NCBI GenBank assembly: GCA_038276395.1
Contig: JBBQAA010000074.1
Coordinates: 62,001 to 126,000 of the forward strand
Reading direction: 5' to 3'
DNA: 64,000 nt
Origin: JBBQAA01 sp038276395
GTDB taxonomy: Bacteria > Actinomycetota > Thermoleophilia > Solirubrobacterales > Solirubrobacteraceae
Shown: piece after piece, positions 8,881-16,879 of the stretch
How the letters are laid out: every line of letters begins with the position of its first letter
How positions within the stretch are numbered: the first letter of the stretch is position 1
Notes under the pieces: generated by a model
What the model saw: only the letters and a program-made list of their open reading frames with translations
Database searches by the model: none
What the model was told of the DNA's origin: nothing
Translations under genes and position numbers: made by a program

Positions 8881-9543
8881 ATGCCGGACACGACCGGGAC
8901 GTCCACCGGCGCGCGCCGCGCGGAGTCCGATCGCTCGGCGCTCCGGGTATCCGCGATCCTCCAGGCGGCCGAAGAGGCCGCCGCGCGGATCCGTGACGAG
9001 GCGGAGGCGCGTCTGCAGGACCGCATCGCCGAGGGCGCGCGCGCGGCGGGAGCCCGCGTCGCCGCCGCGGGGGCCGAGGCCGATGAGCTGCTCGCGGCGG
9101 CGCGCGGCGAGGCGGAGGCCGAGCGCTCCCAGGCCGCGAACGACGCCCTGACGACGATCGGCGCCGCGGAGGAGGACGCGAGCCGCGTGCGCGCCGAGGC
9201 CGACGCGGCCACCCAGGAGCTGCGGGAGCAGGCGCGGGCCCAGGCGCGCGAGATGCTGCTCGAGGCTCGCGCGGTGGCGGACGCCGCGCGCACCGAGGGG
9301 GAGACCCTCACCGGGCACCTCCAGGAGCTGAGCTCATCCCTGCGCACGAACGCCGAACGGCTGACCCGCGACATCCGCCGCGCTCACGAGGCGATCGCGG
9401 CGAGCCTCGACGCCGTGGACCTCGGTCCGCCGGCGCCGGGTCCCGCGCATCGCCGCGACCGTGCTCAACCACGGCGCGCCGGCGGTGGCGCCGGGGCCGG
9501 CGGTGGCGACCTCGAGGTACCGGAGTTCATCCCGGGCGGCTGA
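8881..9543 (+). CDS. Alanine/glutamate-rich coiled-coil protein
   Basis: The family is not recognised. The 220-residue product is an almost unbroken amphipathic helix from about residue 18 to 180, dominated by Ala, Glu, Arg and Asp, with repeated units such as ILQAAEEAAARIRDEAEARL. The pattern resembles DivIVA-like, ATP-synthase b-subunit-like or cell-division coiled-coil proteins. The last 40 residues are a Pro/Gly-rich linker ending VPEFIPGG. No signal peptide or membrane segment is seen, so it should be cytoplasmic or membrane-peripheral. It diverges from leuS. Homologs with a conserved C-terminal peptide would support a scaffold role; I assign no function. Confidence 0.7.
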   Translation: MPDTTGTSTGARRAESDRSALRVSAILQAAEEAAARIRDEAEARLQDRIAEGARAAGARVAAAGAEADELLAAARGEAEAERSQAANDALTTIGAAEEDASRVRAEADAATQELREQARAQAREMLLEARAVADAARTEGETLTGHLQELSSSLRTNAERLTRDIRRAHEAIAASLDAVDLGPPAPGPAHRRDRAQPRRAGGGAGAGGGDLEVPEFIPGG

Positions 9544-9660
9544 GCTCCACGCACGGCTTGCCGTGCCGGGTCACCCGGACCGCTGACCGGCCGCGGCGCG
9601 CTCCAGGTACCACCCGAAGCGCTCACGGAACTCGTGGGCGCCGGCGACGAGCTCGCCGGC
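9527..9660 (-). pseudogene. Remnant of a Phd/YefM-type antitoxin
   Basis: Read on the minus strand, the sequence gives AGAHEFRERFGWYLERAAAG, which closely resembles the N-terminal dimer helix of Phd/YefM antitoxins. In a neighbouring frame it gives VTRHGKPCVELSRPG, the matching beta-strand segment, and then stops. The two halves are in different frames and I see no ATG or GTG before the first, so the gene is broken. It abuts the 3' side of tRNA-Ala and overlaps the 3' end of the coiled-coil gene. No partner toxin is nearby. Confidence 0.5.
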
Positions 9661-9665
9661 GGGAG

Positions 9666-9738
9666 TGGAGCTGAGGGGGCTCGAACCCCTGGCCTCCGCC
9701 ATGCCATGGCGGCGCTCTCCCAGCTGAGCTACAGCCCC
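9666..9738 (-). tRNA. tRNA-Ala(GGC)
   Basis: The minus strand folds into a full cloverleaf. The acceptor GGGGCTG pairs with CAGCTCC, with one G-U. The D-arm is GCTC/GAGC, the anticodon arm CCGCC/GGCGG encloses the loop ATGGCAT with anticodon GGC, and the T-arm AGGGG/CCCCT encloses TTCGAAC. The discriminator base is A. CCA is not encoded. The gene is flanked on both sides by decayed protein genes. Confidence 0.96.
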
Positions 9739-10146
9739 AAGACCGAAATCCGACGCCCACTTTACACCCGCCCGCTGATTGTTTCGAGTCGGCCCGACCC
9801 CGCAAGTGCAGATCGGTTTTGCCGACCGCCTCCGCGACCGGCACGAGCAGGCAGAGGTCAAGCTCTTCGCAGTACGCGCCGATCGCGTCGATCTCGCCGC
9901 GCCGGTAGGTCCGGCGAACGAGCCGCGTGTCGGCGAGTGGTAGCACGTGCCGACGTGCACCTTGACGACGTCGTTCTCGAGCACGCCCCACTTGCACTGC
10001 ACGCAGAGCACTTGGTCGCCTACGTCCAACCGAGGTCATACCGTGAACCCTGGACCGCCGGGCGCAGCACGCCGACGCCCAGGCGGATCGCCTCGGCGGC
10101 GATCCGCCTGGGCGATCGCGCCGTTCGACGTCAGGGCCCGGGACAT
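9739..10146 (-). pseudogene. Frameshifted PD-(D/E)XK group I intron endonuclease-like gene
   Basis: Pieces of one protein appear in successive frames on the minus strand: an ATG start at 10146 with LTSNGAIAQA, then AIRLGVGVLRPAVQGSRYDL, then VGDQVLCVQCKWGVLENDVV, then RRTYRRGEIDAIGAYCEELD and LLVPVAEAVGKTDLHLR, then PTRNNQRAGVKWASDF. Together they match the PDDEXK_5 family (group I intron-associated endonuclease-like), including the catalytic RYD and QCK residues. At least four frameshifts and an internal stop (after DLGWT) separate the pieces. The last readable segment runs straight into tRNA-Ala, whose 5' end would be translated as GAVAQLGE. It is not functional as it stands unless the shifts are sequencing errors. 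Confidence 0.72.
10076..10114. repeat. Perfect 17-bp inverted repeat with 5-nt loop
   Basis: CGCCCAGGCGGATCGCC is followed by TCGGC and then its exact complement GGCGATCCGCCTGGGCG. The structure lies inside the endonuclease pseudogene near one of its frameshifts. There is no U-tract, so a classical intrinsic terminator is unlikely. It may have been produced by the local duplication or inversion that broke the gene. Confidence 0.8.
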
Positions 10147-10191
10147 GAGGCGAACGCTAGTTCGCCCGTCGGACGGAGAATGGCCGCCGGG

Positions 10192-10575
10192 TCAGCCCAG
10201 CGCGCGCGCCGGCACCTCGCCCCAGAGCTGCTCGAGCCGGTAGAACTCACGCGCCTCGGGCGTGAAGATGTGGACCACCACGTCCAGGTAGTCCATGAGG
10301 ATCCAGCGGGCCTCGGGCAGGCCCTCGACCCGGCGCGGCAGCAGCCCGTGCTCCCGCTTGAACGCCTCGTGGATCCCGTCGTGGATCGCCTTCGTCTGCC
10401 GCTCCGTGTTGCCGGTGGCGAGCACGAAGTAGTCCGTGTAGCCGATCACCTCGCGCAGGTCGAGCTCGACGATCGACCCGGCCTTCTTGTCGTCCGCGTA
10501 GGCCGCGGCGAGGCGCGCGAGCTCGGCGCCGCCGAGCGCCTGGGTCGCGGCGCCGGCACCGCGCGCGGAGGCCAT
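10192..10575 (-). CDS. rsfS: Ribosomal silencing factor RsfS
   Basis: This 127-residue member of the RsfS/Iojap family binds L14 on the large ribosomal subunit and blocks subunit joining when growth slows. The family core is clear: DKKAGSIVELDLREVIGYTDYFVLATGNTERQTKAI, then HDGIHEAF and ILMDYLDVVVHIFTPEAREFYRLEQLW. The ATG at 10575 overlaps the nadD stop by one base (TGATG). A longer upstream reading exists in this frame but is the antisense of nadD's frame and was discarded. The order nadD-rsfS is the usual one. Confidence 0.96.
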   Translation of the reverse strand: MASARGAGAATQALGGAELARLAAAYADDKKAGSIVELDLREVIGYTDYFVLATGNTERQTKAIHDGIHEAFKREHGLLPRRVEGLPEARWILMDYLDVVVHIFTPEAREFYRLEQLWGEVPARALG

Positions 10576-11168
10576 CACCGGTACAGCCCCGCGGCCGCGA
10601 TCAGCTCGCCGACGGCGTCCGGCACGAGGTGCCGGATCGGCCCGCCCGCGCGCACCCGCCCGCGCACCTCCGAGGAGGAGACCTCGAGCCGGGGCATGGG
10701 AAAGACGTCCGTCCGCTCGAGCGCGCCCGGCACGTCGCGCAGCGCCCGGGCGATCTCCTCCCGCGCGGCCTCGCGCTCGGCCACCGCCAGGCGGGCGAGC
10801 CGGACGATCTCGCCGGGCTCCCGCCAGCCCCCGAAGGTCAGGGCCATGTCCCCACCGAGGATGAAGGTCAGCTCGTGCTCCGGCTCGCGCGCATGCAGCT
10901 CTCGCAGCGTATCCACCGTGTAGGACGGCCCGCGCCGCTCGAGCTCGAGCGGACACACCGAGAGCGCGGAATCGCCCGCGCAGGCGCGCTCGCAGAGCGC
11001 GCGGCGCACCGCCGGCCCCGGGTCCTCCGCCAGCTCCTTGTGCGGCGGGACGCCGGTCGGCAGGAGCAGGACCCGCTCGAGCCCGAGCGTGGCCCGCGCC
11101 TCCTGCGCGCAGACGAGATGGCCGATGTGCGGCGGGTTGAAGGTGCCGCCGAGGACGCCGACGCGCAC
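10575..11168 (-). CDS. nadD: Nicotinate-nucleotide adenylyltransferase
   Basis: The 197-residue enzyme transfers AMP from ATP to nicotinate mononucleotide in NAD synthesis. It has the nucleotidyltransferase signature GGTFNPPHIGHLVCAQEA at residues 7-24, the VPPHK substrate loop, FILGGDMALTF and the closing motif VSSSEVRGRVRAGGPIRHLV. It starts with GTG, sits 7 bp after proA and overlaps rsfS by one base. The whole run proB-proA-nadD-rsfS appears to be one transcription unit. Confidence 0.96.
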   Translation of the reverse strand: MRVGVLGGTFNPPHIGHLVCAQEARATLGLERVLLLPTGVPPHKELAEDPGPAVRRALCERACAGDSALSVCPLELERRGPSYTVDTLRELHAREPEHELTFILGGDMALTFGGWREPGEIVRLARLAVAEREAAREEIARALRDVPGALERTDVFPMPRLEVSSSEVRGRVRAGGPIRHLVPDAVGELIAAAGLYR

Positions 11169-11175
11169 GGCCCGC

Positions 11176-12447
11176 TCAGGGCCGGACGTGGCCGTCGCCC
11201 TCGATCAGGTACTTCTCCGTGCACAGCTCGCGCAGCCCGATCGGCCCGCGGGCGTGGAGCTTCTGCGTCGAGTTGCCGATCTCCGCGCCCATGCCGAACT
11301 CCGCGCCGTCGGTGAACCGCGTCGAGGCGTTGACGTAGACGCAGGCGGAGTCGACCTGGAGCTGGAAGGAGCGCGCGGCGTCGAGGTTGCGCGTGAGGAT
11401 CGCGTCGGAGTGCCCGGAGCCGTGTGCGTTCACGTGCTCGATCGCCGCCGCGACGGAGTCGACGACCCCGACGGCCAGCGTCAGCGCGTGGTACTCGGTC
11501 CCCCAGTCGGTCTCCGCGGCGGCGGCCACCGGCGCGTCCCCGGCCGCCGCCAGCACCCGTTCGTCACCGCGCAGCTCGACCCCGGCGGCGCTGAGCGCGC
11601 CGAGCGCCCCCGGCAGGAAGTCAGCGGCGACGTCGGCATGGACGAGCAGCGTCTCGGCCGCGTTGCAGACGCTCGGGCGCTGGGTCTTGGCGTTCAGGAT
11701 GATCCGCTCGGCGGCGACGAGGTCGGCGCTCGCGTCGACGTAGACGTGGCAGTTGCCCGAGGCCGCGTACATCACGGGGACCGTCGCCACCGCGGAGAGC
11801 GCGGCCTTGAGGCCCTCGCCGCCGCGGGGGATGATGAGGTCGACGACGCCGTCCTGGGTGGCGAGCTCGGCCAGCTCCTCCCGCCGGCCGCCGGTCAGCA
11901 GCGCGAGCGCGCCCGCCGGGAGCCCCGCCGCCTCGGCCGCCTCCGCGGCCACGCCGGCGAGCACCGCGTTCGAGTGCGCGGCGCTCGAGGAGCCGCGCAG
12001 GACGATGGCGTTCCCGGACTTCAGCGCGAGCGCGGCGGCGTCGATCGTCACGTTCGGCCGCGCCTCGTAGACGACGGCGACGACGCCGAGCGGTACTCGG
12101 ACCTTGCGCAGCGAGAGCCCGTTCGCCAGGCGACGGCCGTCGAGCTCCTCTCCCACCGGGTCGGGCAGCGCCGCGACGGCGTGCACGCCCGCGGCCATCG
12201 CGGCCACGCGGCCCGCGTCGAGCGCGAGGCGATCCATGAGCGAGGCGGAGAGCCCGGCCTCGCGCCCGGCCTCGAGATCCCGCGCGTTGGCCTCGAGGAT
12301 CTCCTCGGTGCGAGCGAGGAGCGCCGCGGCGATGGCCGCGAGGGCGGCGTTCTTCGTGCGCGCATCGAGCAGCGCGAGCCGCCGCGCGGCGGCACGGGCG
12401 GTGCGGCAGAGCTCGGCGACGGAGGCGGCGGTGACGGCCACGGCCAC
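11176..12447 (-). CDS. proA: Gamma-glutamyl phosphate reductase
   Basis: This 423-residue aldehyde-dehydrogenase-superfamily enzyme reduces gamma-glutamyl phosphate to glutamate semialdehyde in proline synthesis. Recognisable features are IVLRGSSSAAHSNAVL, LIIPRGGEGL, PVMYAASGNCHVYVD and the catalytic cysteine region KTQRPSVCNAAETLLVH, followed by VNASTRFTDGAEFGMGAEIG near the end. It lies between proB (10 bp upstream) and nadD (7 bp downstream). The start is GTG. Confidence 0.97.
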   Translation of the reverse strand: MAVAVTAASVAELCRTARAAARRLALLDARTKNAALAAIAAALLARTEEILEANARDLEAGREAGLSASLMDRLALDAGRVAAMAAGVHAVAALPDPVGEELDGRRLANGLSLRKVRVPLGVVAVVYEARPNVTIDAAALALKSGNAIVLRGSSSAAHSNAVLAGVAAEAAEAAGLPAGALALLTGGRREELAELATQDGVVDLIIPRGGEGLKAALSAVATVPVMYAASGNCHVYVDASADLVAAERIILNAKTQRPSVCNAAETLLVHADVAADFLPGALGALSAAGVELRGDERVLAAAGDAPVAAAAETDWGTEYHALTLAVGVVDSVAAAIEHVNAHGSGHSDAILTRNLDAARSFQLQVDSACVYVNASTRFTDGAEFGMGAEIGNSTQKLHARGPIGLRELCTEKYLIEGDGHVRP

Positions 12448-12457
12448 GGAAGGCTAC

Positions 12458-13549
12458 CTACGCGAGCACGAAGAAATCACGGTGCACGGCCTCGTCGCTC
12501 GCGCGCGGGAGGACCTCCCGGACGGCGGCCGACTTGAGCCCGGCCACGCGGCGCAGCTCGGCGGCCGAGTAGTTGCAGATCCCCTTGCCGATGGCGCCGC
12601 CGTCCTCGACGATCTCGACGGCGTCGCCGGCGTTCCAGCCGCCCTCGACGGCGACGACGCCGACCGGCAGAAGGCTCGTGCCCGCCTCGCGCAGCGCCCG
12701 CGCGGCGCCCGCGTCCACGCGCACCCGCCCGCGTGCCGGCTTGGCGTACTTCAGCCAGAGCTTGAAGGAGGAATAGCCCCCGGCGCGCGCGGCGAAGCGG
12801 GTCCCGACCCGCTCTCCTGCCACGGCGGCGGTCAGGGCCCCGCGCAGAAAGCCAGAGCAGACGACAGCCGGGATTCCCGCCGCCGTAGCCATCTCGGCGG
12901 CCAGCACCTTGGAGCGCATGCCGCCCGAGCCCAGCGCCGAGGTGCGGTGGCCGATGTCGAGGGCCTGCAGCGCGTCGAAGGACTCGACCTCCTCGACGAG
13001 CGCGGCGCCCGGCTCGCGCAGCGGGTCGGCCGTGTGCAGGCCGTCGGTCGAGGTGAGCAGGACGAGCCGCTCGGCGCCGACGAGGATCGCCACCTGGGCG
13101 GCGAGGAAGTCGTTGTCCCCGAAGGAGATCTCGTCGGTCGTCGTCGTGTCGTTCTCGTTGATGACGGGGACGACGTGCCAGGCGAGCAGGCGCTCGAGCG
13201 TGCGCCGCGCGTTCAGGTAGTGCGTGCGGGCGGAGACGTCGAAGAACGTGAGGAGGATCTGCGCCGTGGCCACGCCGCGCGCGGCGAGGAGATCGTCGTA
13301 GATCCCGTAGAGCCGGCCCTGCCCGATGGCGCTCGCCGCCTGCAGCTCGTCCACCGAGCGCGGCCGCACCTCGAGCCCGAGCGCGCGCACGCCGCAGGCC
13401 ACGGCGCCCGAGGTGACGACGAGGACCTCCGTCCCGCGGCCGTGCAGGGCCGCGAGCTCGTCGCAGATCCCGGCCAGGACCTCCTCGCGCACCCGCCCGT
13501 CGGGCTCGGCCACGACGCTCGAGCCGAGCTTGACGACGACGGCGCCCAT
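12458..13549 (-). CDS. proB: Glutamate 5-kinase
   Basis: The 363-residue enzyme phosphorylates glutamate, the first committed step of proline synthesis. The amino acid kinase domain begins VVVKLGSSVVAEPDGRVREE, followed by LVVTSGAVACGVRALGL, PVINENDTTTTDEI and FGDNDFLAAQVA. A C-terminal PUA domain starts near residue 275 (RGRVRVDAGAARALREAG). The ATG at 13549 shares a base with the obgE stop (TGATG); the longer in-frame extension overlaps obgE and has no kinase similarity. Confidence 0.96.
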   Translation of the reverse strand: MGAVVVKLGSSVVAEPDGRVREEVLAGICDELAALHGRGTEVLVVTSGAVACGVRALGLEVRPRSVDELQAASAIGQGRLYGIYDDLLAARGVATAQILLTFFDVSARTHYLNARRTLERLLAWHVVPVINENDTTTTDEISFGDNDFLAAQVAILVGAERLVLLTSTDGLHTADPLREPGAALVEEVESFDALQALDIGHRTSALGSGGMRSKVLAAEMATAAGIPAVVCSGFLRGALTAAVAGERVGTRFAARAGGYSSFKLWLKYAKPARGRVRVDAGAARALREAGTSLLPVGVVAVEGGWNAGDAVEIVEDGGAIGKGICNYSAAELRRVAGLKSAAVREVLPRASDEAVHRDFFVLA

Positions 13550-14853
13550 CAGCCGGCCTGAGCCGGGTCGAGGTCGAAGGCGACGCCGCCGATCTCCACG
13601 TCGTCCCCGGGCTCCCACCCGGCGGCCGCCAGCTCGCGTACGACGCCGAGGCGCGCGAGGCGCCGCTCGAGCTGGGCCAGCGCCTCCTCGTTGTCGAGGT
13701 CGAAGCGCTGCACGAGCCGATCCGTGGCCGCTCCCACGACGCGGAAGGATCCCTCCCCGCCCGCCTCGATCGCAAAGCCCCGCCCCGCGGCGGGACGGAA
13801 GACGCGGTGCTCGGCGAGCGCCTCGTCCCCGGCGCCGGTCGCCACGTCCTCGGTGGCGGCCGGTAGGGCGGGGACCGTCCGCAGGAGGAGCGCGGCCAGC
13901 TCCGGGAGGCCCCGGCGCGTCGCCGCGGAGGTGAGGAGGACCGGCACCTCGCCGCCCAGGCGCTCCGCCCACGCCGCGCGGACCGGCGCCTGCTCCGACT
14001 CCGGGACGAGATCGGCCTTGGAGAGCGCGAGCACGCGCGGGAGCGCGGCCAGGCGCGGATCGTGGAGCGCCAGCTCGCGCTCGACCGTCGCGTGGTTGGC
14101 CCCCGGGTCCGAGCCGTCGAGCGGCGCGAGGTCGAGGACGTGGACGAGCACCCGCGTGCGCTCGACGTGGGCGAGGAACTCGTGCCCGAGCCCGGCCCCC
14201 TCCGAGGCGCCCTCGATGAGCCCCGGGATGTCGGCCACGACGAGCTGGCGGGCGTCGCCCTCGAGCGTCCCGAGCACCGGCTCGAGCGTCGTGAACGGGT
14301 AGCTCCCGACCTTCGGGGCGGCGCGCGTCAGCCGCGCGAGCAGCGAGGACTTGCCGGCGTTGGGGAGACCGACGAGTCCGACGTCGGCCAGGAGCTTCAG
14401 GCGCAGCTCGACCCAGCCCTCCTCCCCCGGAAGACCGCGCTCGCGAAAGCGCGGGGCCTGCCGGGTGGCCGTGGCGAAGCGCTTGTTGCCCTTCCCGCCG
14501 CTGCCCCCGCGCGCGAGCGGCGCGCGCTGGCCCGGCGCGCGGAGGTCGTAGGTCGTGCCGCCGTCGAGCACCGCGACGGTGCCGGGCGGGACGGGGATGA
14601 CGAGCTCGTCGCCGTCGGCGCCGTGGCGGAGGGACCCCTCCCCGTGCCCGCCCCGCCCGGCGCGGTAGTGCACGCGACGGCGAAACGAGGCCAGGTCCCG
14701 CAGGCCGTCGTCGGCCTCGAGGACGACGCCGCCGCCGTGGCCGCCGTCCCCGCCGTCGGGCCCGCCCTTGGGCACGTGGGCCTCCCGGCGGAAGGACAGG
14801 CAGCCGTCCCCGCCGCCGCCGGCCTGGACGTGGATGCGCGCGCGATCGACCAT
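13549..14853 (-). CDS. obgE: Obg family GTPase (CgtA)
   Basis: The 434-residue protein has the three Obg parts. The first is the glycine-rich Obg fold (AGGGGDGCLSFRREAHVPKG and following). The second is a G domain with Walker A GLPNAGKSSLL near residue 165, DIPGLIEGASEGAGLG and a LSKAD base-recognition motif. The third is the C-terminal OCT domain (FAIEAGGEGSFRVVGAATDR). It is a ribosome-assembly and stress GTPase. I took the ATG at 14853, which gives the standard MVDRARIHV opening; 13 further residues in frame upstream look non-homologous. In many genomes obgE follows rplU-rpmA; here two unrelated genes intervene. Confidence 0.96.
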   Translation of the reverse strand: MVDRARIHVQAGGGGDGCLSFRREAHVPKGGPDGGDGGHGGGVVLEADDGLRDLASFRRRVHYRAGRGGHGEGSLRHGADGDELVIPVPPGTVAVLDGGTTYDLRAPGQRAPLARGGSGGKGNKRFATATRQAPRFRERGLPGEEGWVELRLKLLADVGLVGLPNAGKSSLLARLTRAAPKVGSYPFTTLEPVLGTLEGDARQLVVADIPGLIEGASEGAGLGHEFLAHVERTRVLVHVLDLAPLDGSDPGANHATVERELALHDPRLAALPRVLALSKADLVPESEQAPVRAAWAERLGGEVPVLLTSAATRRGLPELAALLLRTVPALPAATEDVATGAGDEALAEHRVFRPAAGRGFAIEAGGEGSFRVVGAATDRLVQRFDLDNEEALAQLERRLARLGVVRELAAAGWEPGDDVEIGGVAFDLDPAQAG

Positions 14854-14910
14854 GGTTGCCGCCTGAACCTTAAGCGGCCGTCTCGCGCGCACACCGGGCG
14901 CGCCTGCGTC

Positions 14911-15732
14911 TCAGCCGCCGAGGAACTGGATGAGCGCCCCGTTGAACTCGTCGGCGTGCGTCACGTTCAGGCCGTGCGGCGCGCCCTCGACGACCACGAG
15001 CGAGGAGTCGGCGATCGCCTCGTGGGAGCGCTTCCCGCTCACCTCGAAGGGAACTATGCCGTCCGAGTCGCCGTGGATCACGAGCGTCGGCACGTCGATG
15101 CGCTCGAGGTCGGGACGGAAGTCCGTGCGGGCGAACGCGGCGATGCAGTCGAGCGTGCCCTTGGGCGAGGCGAAGTTCGCGATCTGCTTCGCGTACTCGC
15201 GCTGGGGCTCGGAGACGAGCAGCTCGTCACCCGCGCTGAAGAAGGTCGTCGTGAACTCCTCGAGGAACGCCGCGCGGTCGCCGGCCACGCCGTTCTCGAA
15301 CTCGGCGATCAGCTCCTCGTCGAGGCCGCCGTCGGGGTTGTCCTCGGTCTTCAGCAGGTAGGGCGGGACGGCGGCGGCGAGCACGGTCGCCGCGACCCGA
15401 TCGGTCCCGTGGGCGGCGATGTAGCGCACGACCTCGCCGCCGCCCATGGAGAAGCCGACGAGCGTCGCGTCGCGCAGGTCGAGGTGGTCGAGCAGCGCCC
15501 CCAGGTCGGCGGCGAGCGTGTCGTACTCGTAGCCGTCCCAGGGCTGCGAGGAGGCGCCGAAGCCGCGGCGGTCGTAGGTGACGACGCGATAGCCCTCGTC
15601 GACGAGCGCCGGCACCTGGGCCTCCCAGGAGCGGCCGCTGAGCGGCCAGCCGTGGATGAGGACGACGGGGCGGCCCTCGCCCACATCCTCGTAGCGCAGC
15701 GTGACGTCCTCGGAAACGCTCAGCTTCGGCAT
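14911..15732 (-). CDS. Alpha/beta hydrolase, non-haem chloroperoxidase type
   Basis: The 273-residue protein closely follows the cofactor-free haloperoxidase (perhydrolase/arylesterase) branch of the alpha/beta-hydrolase fold. It has the oxyanion HGWPLSGRSW segment, YDRRGFGASSQPWDGYEY, the nucleophile elbow GFSMGGGEVVRY (Ser95), the acid in HGDSDGIVPF and the histidine in APHGLNVTHADEFN. The ATG at 15732 is preceded by a good GGAGAG ribosome-binding site. The physiological substrate is unknown; halogenation activity in this family is usually a side reaction. It sits between obgE and a divergent SDR gene, interrupting the usual rpmA-obgE adjacency. Confidence 0.88.
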   Translation of the reverse strand: MPKLSVSEDVTLRYEDVGEGRPVVLIHGWPLSGRSWEAQVPALVDEGYRVVTYDRRGFGASSQPWDGYEYDTLAADLGALLDHLDLRDATLVGFSMGGGEVVRYIAAHGTDRVAATVLAAAVPPYLLKTEDNPDGGLDEELIAEFENGVAGDRAAFLEEFTTTFFSAGDELLVSEPQREYAKQIANFASPKGTLDCIAAFARTDFRPDLERIDVPTLVIHGDSDGIVPFEVSGKRSHEAIADSSLVVVEGAPHGLNVTHADEFNGALIQFLGG

Positions 15733-15861
15733 GTCTCTCTCCGTTTCGTGTCGATGGGTCTGCACCACCCGTCCTACCTGCGCCGGCGGCCGGGTAACGC
15801 CGCGCGAGCTTTTGGCGCGCCGCCGCTCTGCCCGCGCGCGGCGACGGGGATACTCCAGCTC

Positions 15862-16551
15862 ATGCCCGACGACCCCGTCTTCCTCATCACCGGCGCCTCG
15901 ACCGGCATCGGCGCCGCCGGCGCCCGCCACGCGGCCCAGGCCGGCCACCGCCTCGTGCTCGCGGCGCGCTCCAAGGACAAGCTCGAGGCGCTCGCCGAGG
16001 AGCTCGGCGGGCCCGAGCGCGCGCTGGCCGTGGCCTGCGACGTGACGGAGTGGGAGGATCAGCAGCGGCTCGTCGAGCGCGCGCTCGAGGCCTTCGGCCG
16101 GATCGACGTGGCCTGGGCCAACGCCGGCTTCGGCGGGGCGCGCGGCTTCCTCAAGGGCGAGGTCGACGAGTGGCGCGCGATGGTCCTCACGAACGTCCTC
16201 GGCGCGGCCCTGACCGTGCGCGCCACCGTGCCGGCGCTCAAGGAGAGCCGCGGCCATCTCCTGCTGACCGGCTCGGTCGCCGGGCGCCGGGTTCTCCCCG
16301 GGTCCCTCTACTCCTGCACGAAGTGGGCGGTCACGGCGATGGGCGAGGCGGCGCGGCAGGACTTGAACGGCACCGGCGTGCGGGTCACGCTGATCGAGCC
16401 GGGGATGGTCGATACGCCGTTCTTCGACGACAAGCCCGAGGGCGCCCTCGAGGCCGACGACATCGCGCGAGCGGTCATGTACGCGGTCTCCCAACCGGCG
16501 CACGTGGACGTCAACGAGATCCTGGTCCGGCCGGTGGCGCAGGAGGGGTAG
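15862..16551 (+). CDS. Short-chain dehydrogenase/reductase
   Basis: The 229-residue protein is a classical SDR. It has a cofactor loop GASTGIG (residues 11-17), the CDVTEW adenine-binding segment, WANAGFGG in place of NNAG, a catalytic serine in LLTGSVAGR, the YSCTK Tyr-Lys pair and IEPGMVDTPFF after it. An Arg at the end of strand two (AARSKDKLEAL) suggests NADP(H) preference. It diverges from the chloroperoxidase-like gene across about 130 bp. The substrate cannot be read from the sequence. Confidence 0.9.
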   Translation: MPDDPVFLITGASTGIGAAGARHAAQAGHRLVLAARSKDKLEALAEELGGPERALAVACDVTEWEDQQRLVERALEAFGRIDVAWANAGFGGARGFLKGEVDEWRAMVLTNVLGAALTVRATVPALKESRGHLLLTGSVAGRRVLPGSLYSCTKWAVTAMGEAARQDLNGTGVRVTLIEPGMVDTPFFDDKPEGALEADDIARAVMYAVSQPAHVDVNEILVRPVAQEG

Positions 16552-16879
16552 CCGGTCAACTCGCTCCCGACGCCCGCGGTCCTGCCCGGAGGGGGTGGGC
16601 AGGGAGGAAGGAGAGCGCGGAGGGCGCGGGAGGTCCGCCGGGGCGCCGGGGACGGTCGCTTTGTCGATCGCCCCCGGCCGAGTCGTGCCGGTAGGACGAA
16701 GCCATCGCCCCACGACCGGTTCGTCGACACCACGCGGATGGGGCGGGCGCGGACGACGAAGCGACGCTCCGGCGGGCTCGCCCGGCCGCCCGGGCGCCCA
16801 CGGCAGAACGCGCCGGCCGGCAGCGTGGGCTCCCTCCCCAGCCTCACCCGGCCGGGGGAACGCCGGAGCGGGTGGCGCG
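16552..16879. other. Gene-free interval between SDR and rpmA
   Basis: This 328-bp stretch separates the convergent ends of the SDR gene and rpmA. I see no tRNA, no convincing ORF and no U-tailed hairpin. It contains a purine-rich run near 16585-16620. Readable frames on both strands are long only because stop codons are rare at this GC content. Confidence 0.5.

Noticed and set aside
5904..8996. A 1030-codon open frame on the plus strand
   Set aside because: It is antisense to leuS and the SLOG gene. At this GC content stop codons are rare, and the translation is a His/Arg/Glu/Val-rich mirror with no family features.
11038..12537. Long plus-strand frame opposite proA
   Set aside because: Its codons mirror a fully conserved proA; no domain or sensible start.
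14062..15861. N-terminal extension of the SDR frame
   Set aside because: It is antisense to obgE and the chloroperoxidase-like gene. The SDR homology begins exactly at the ATG at 15862.
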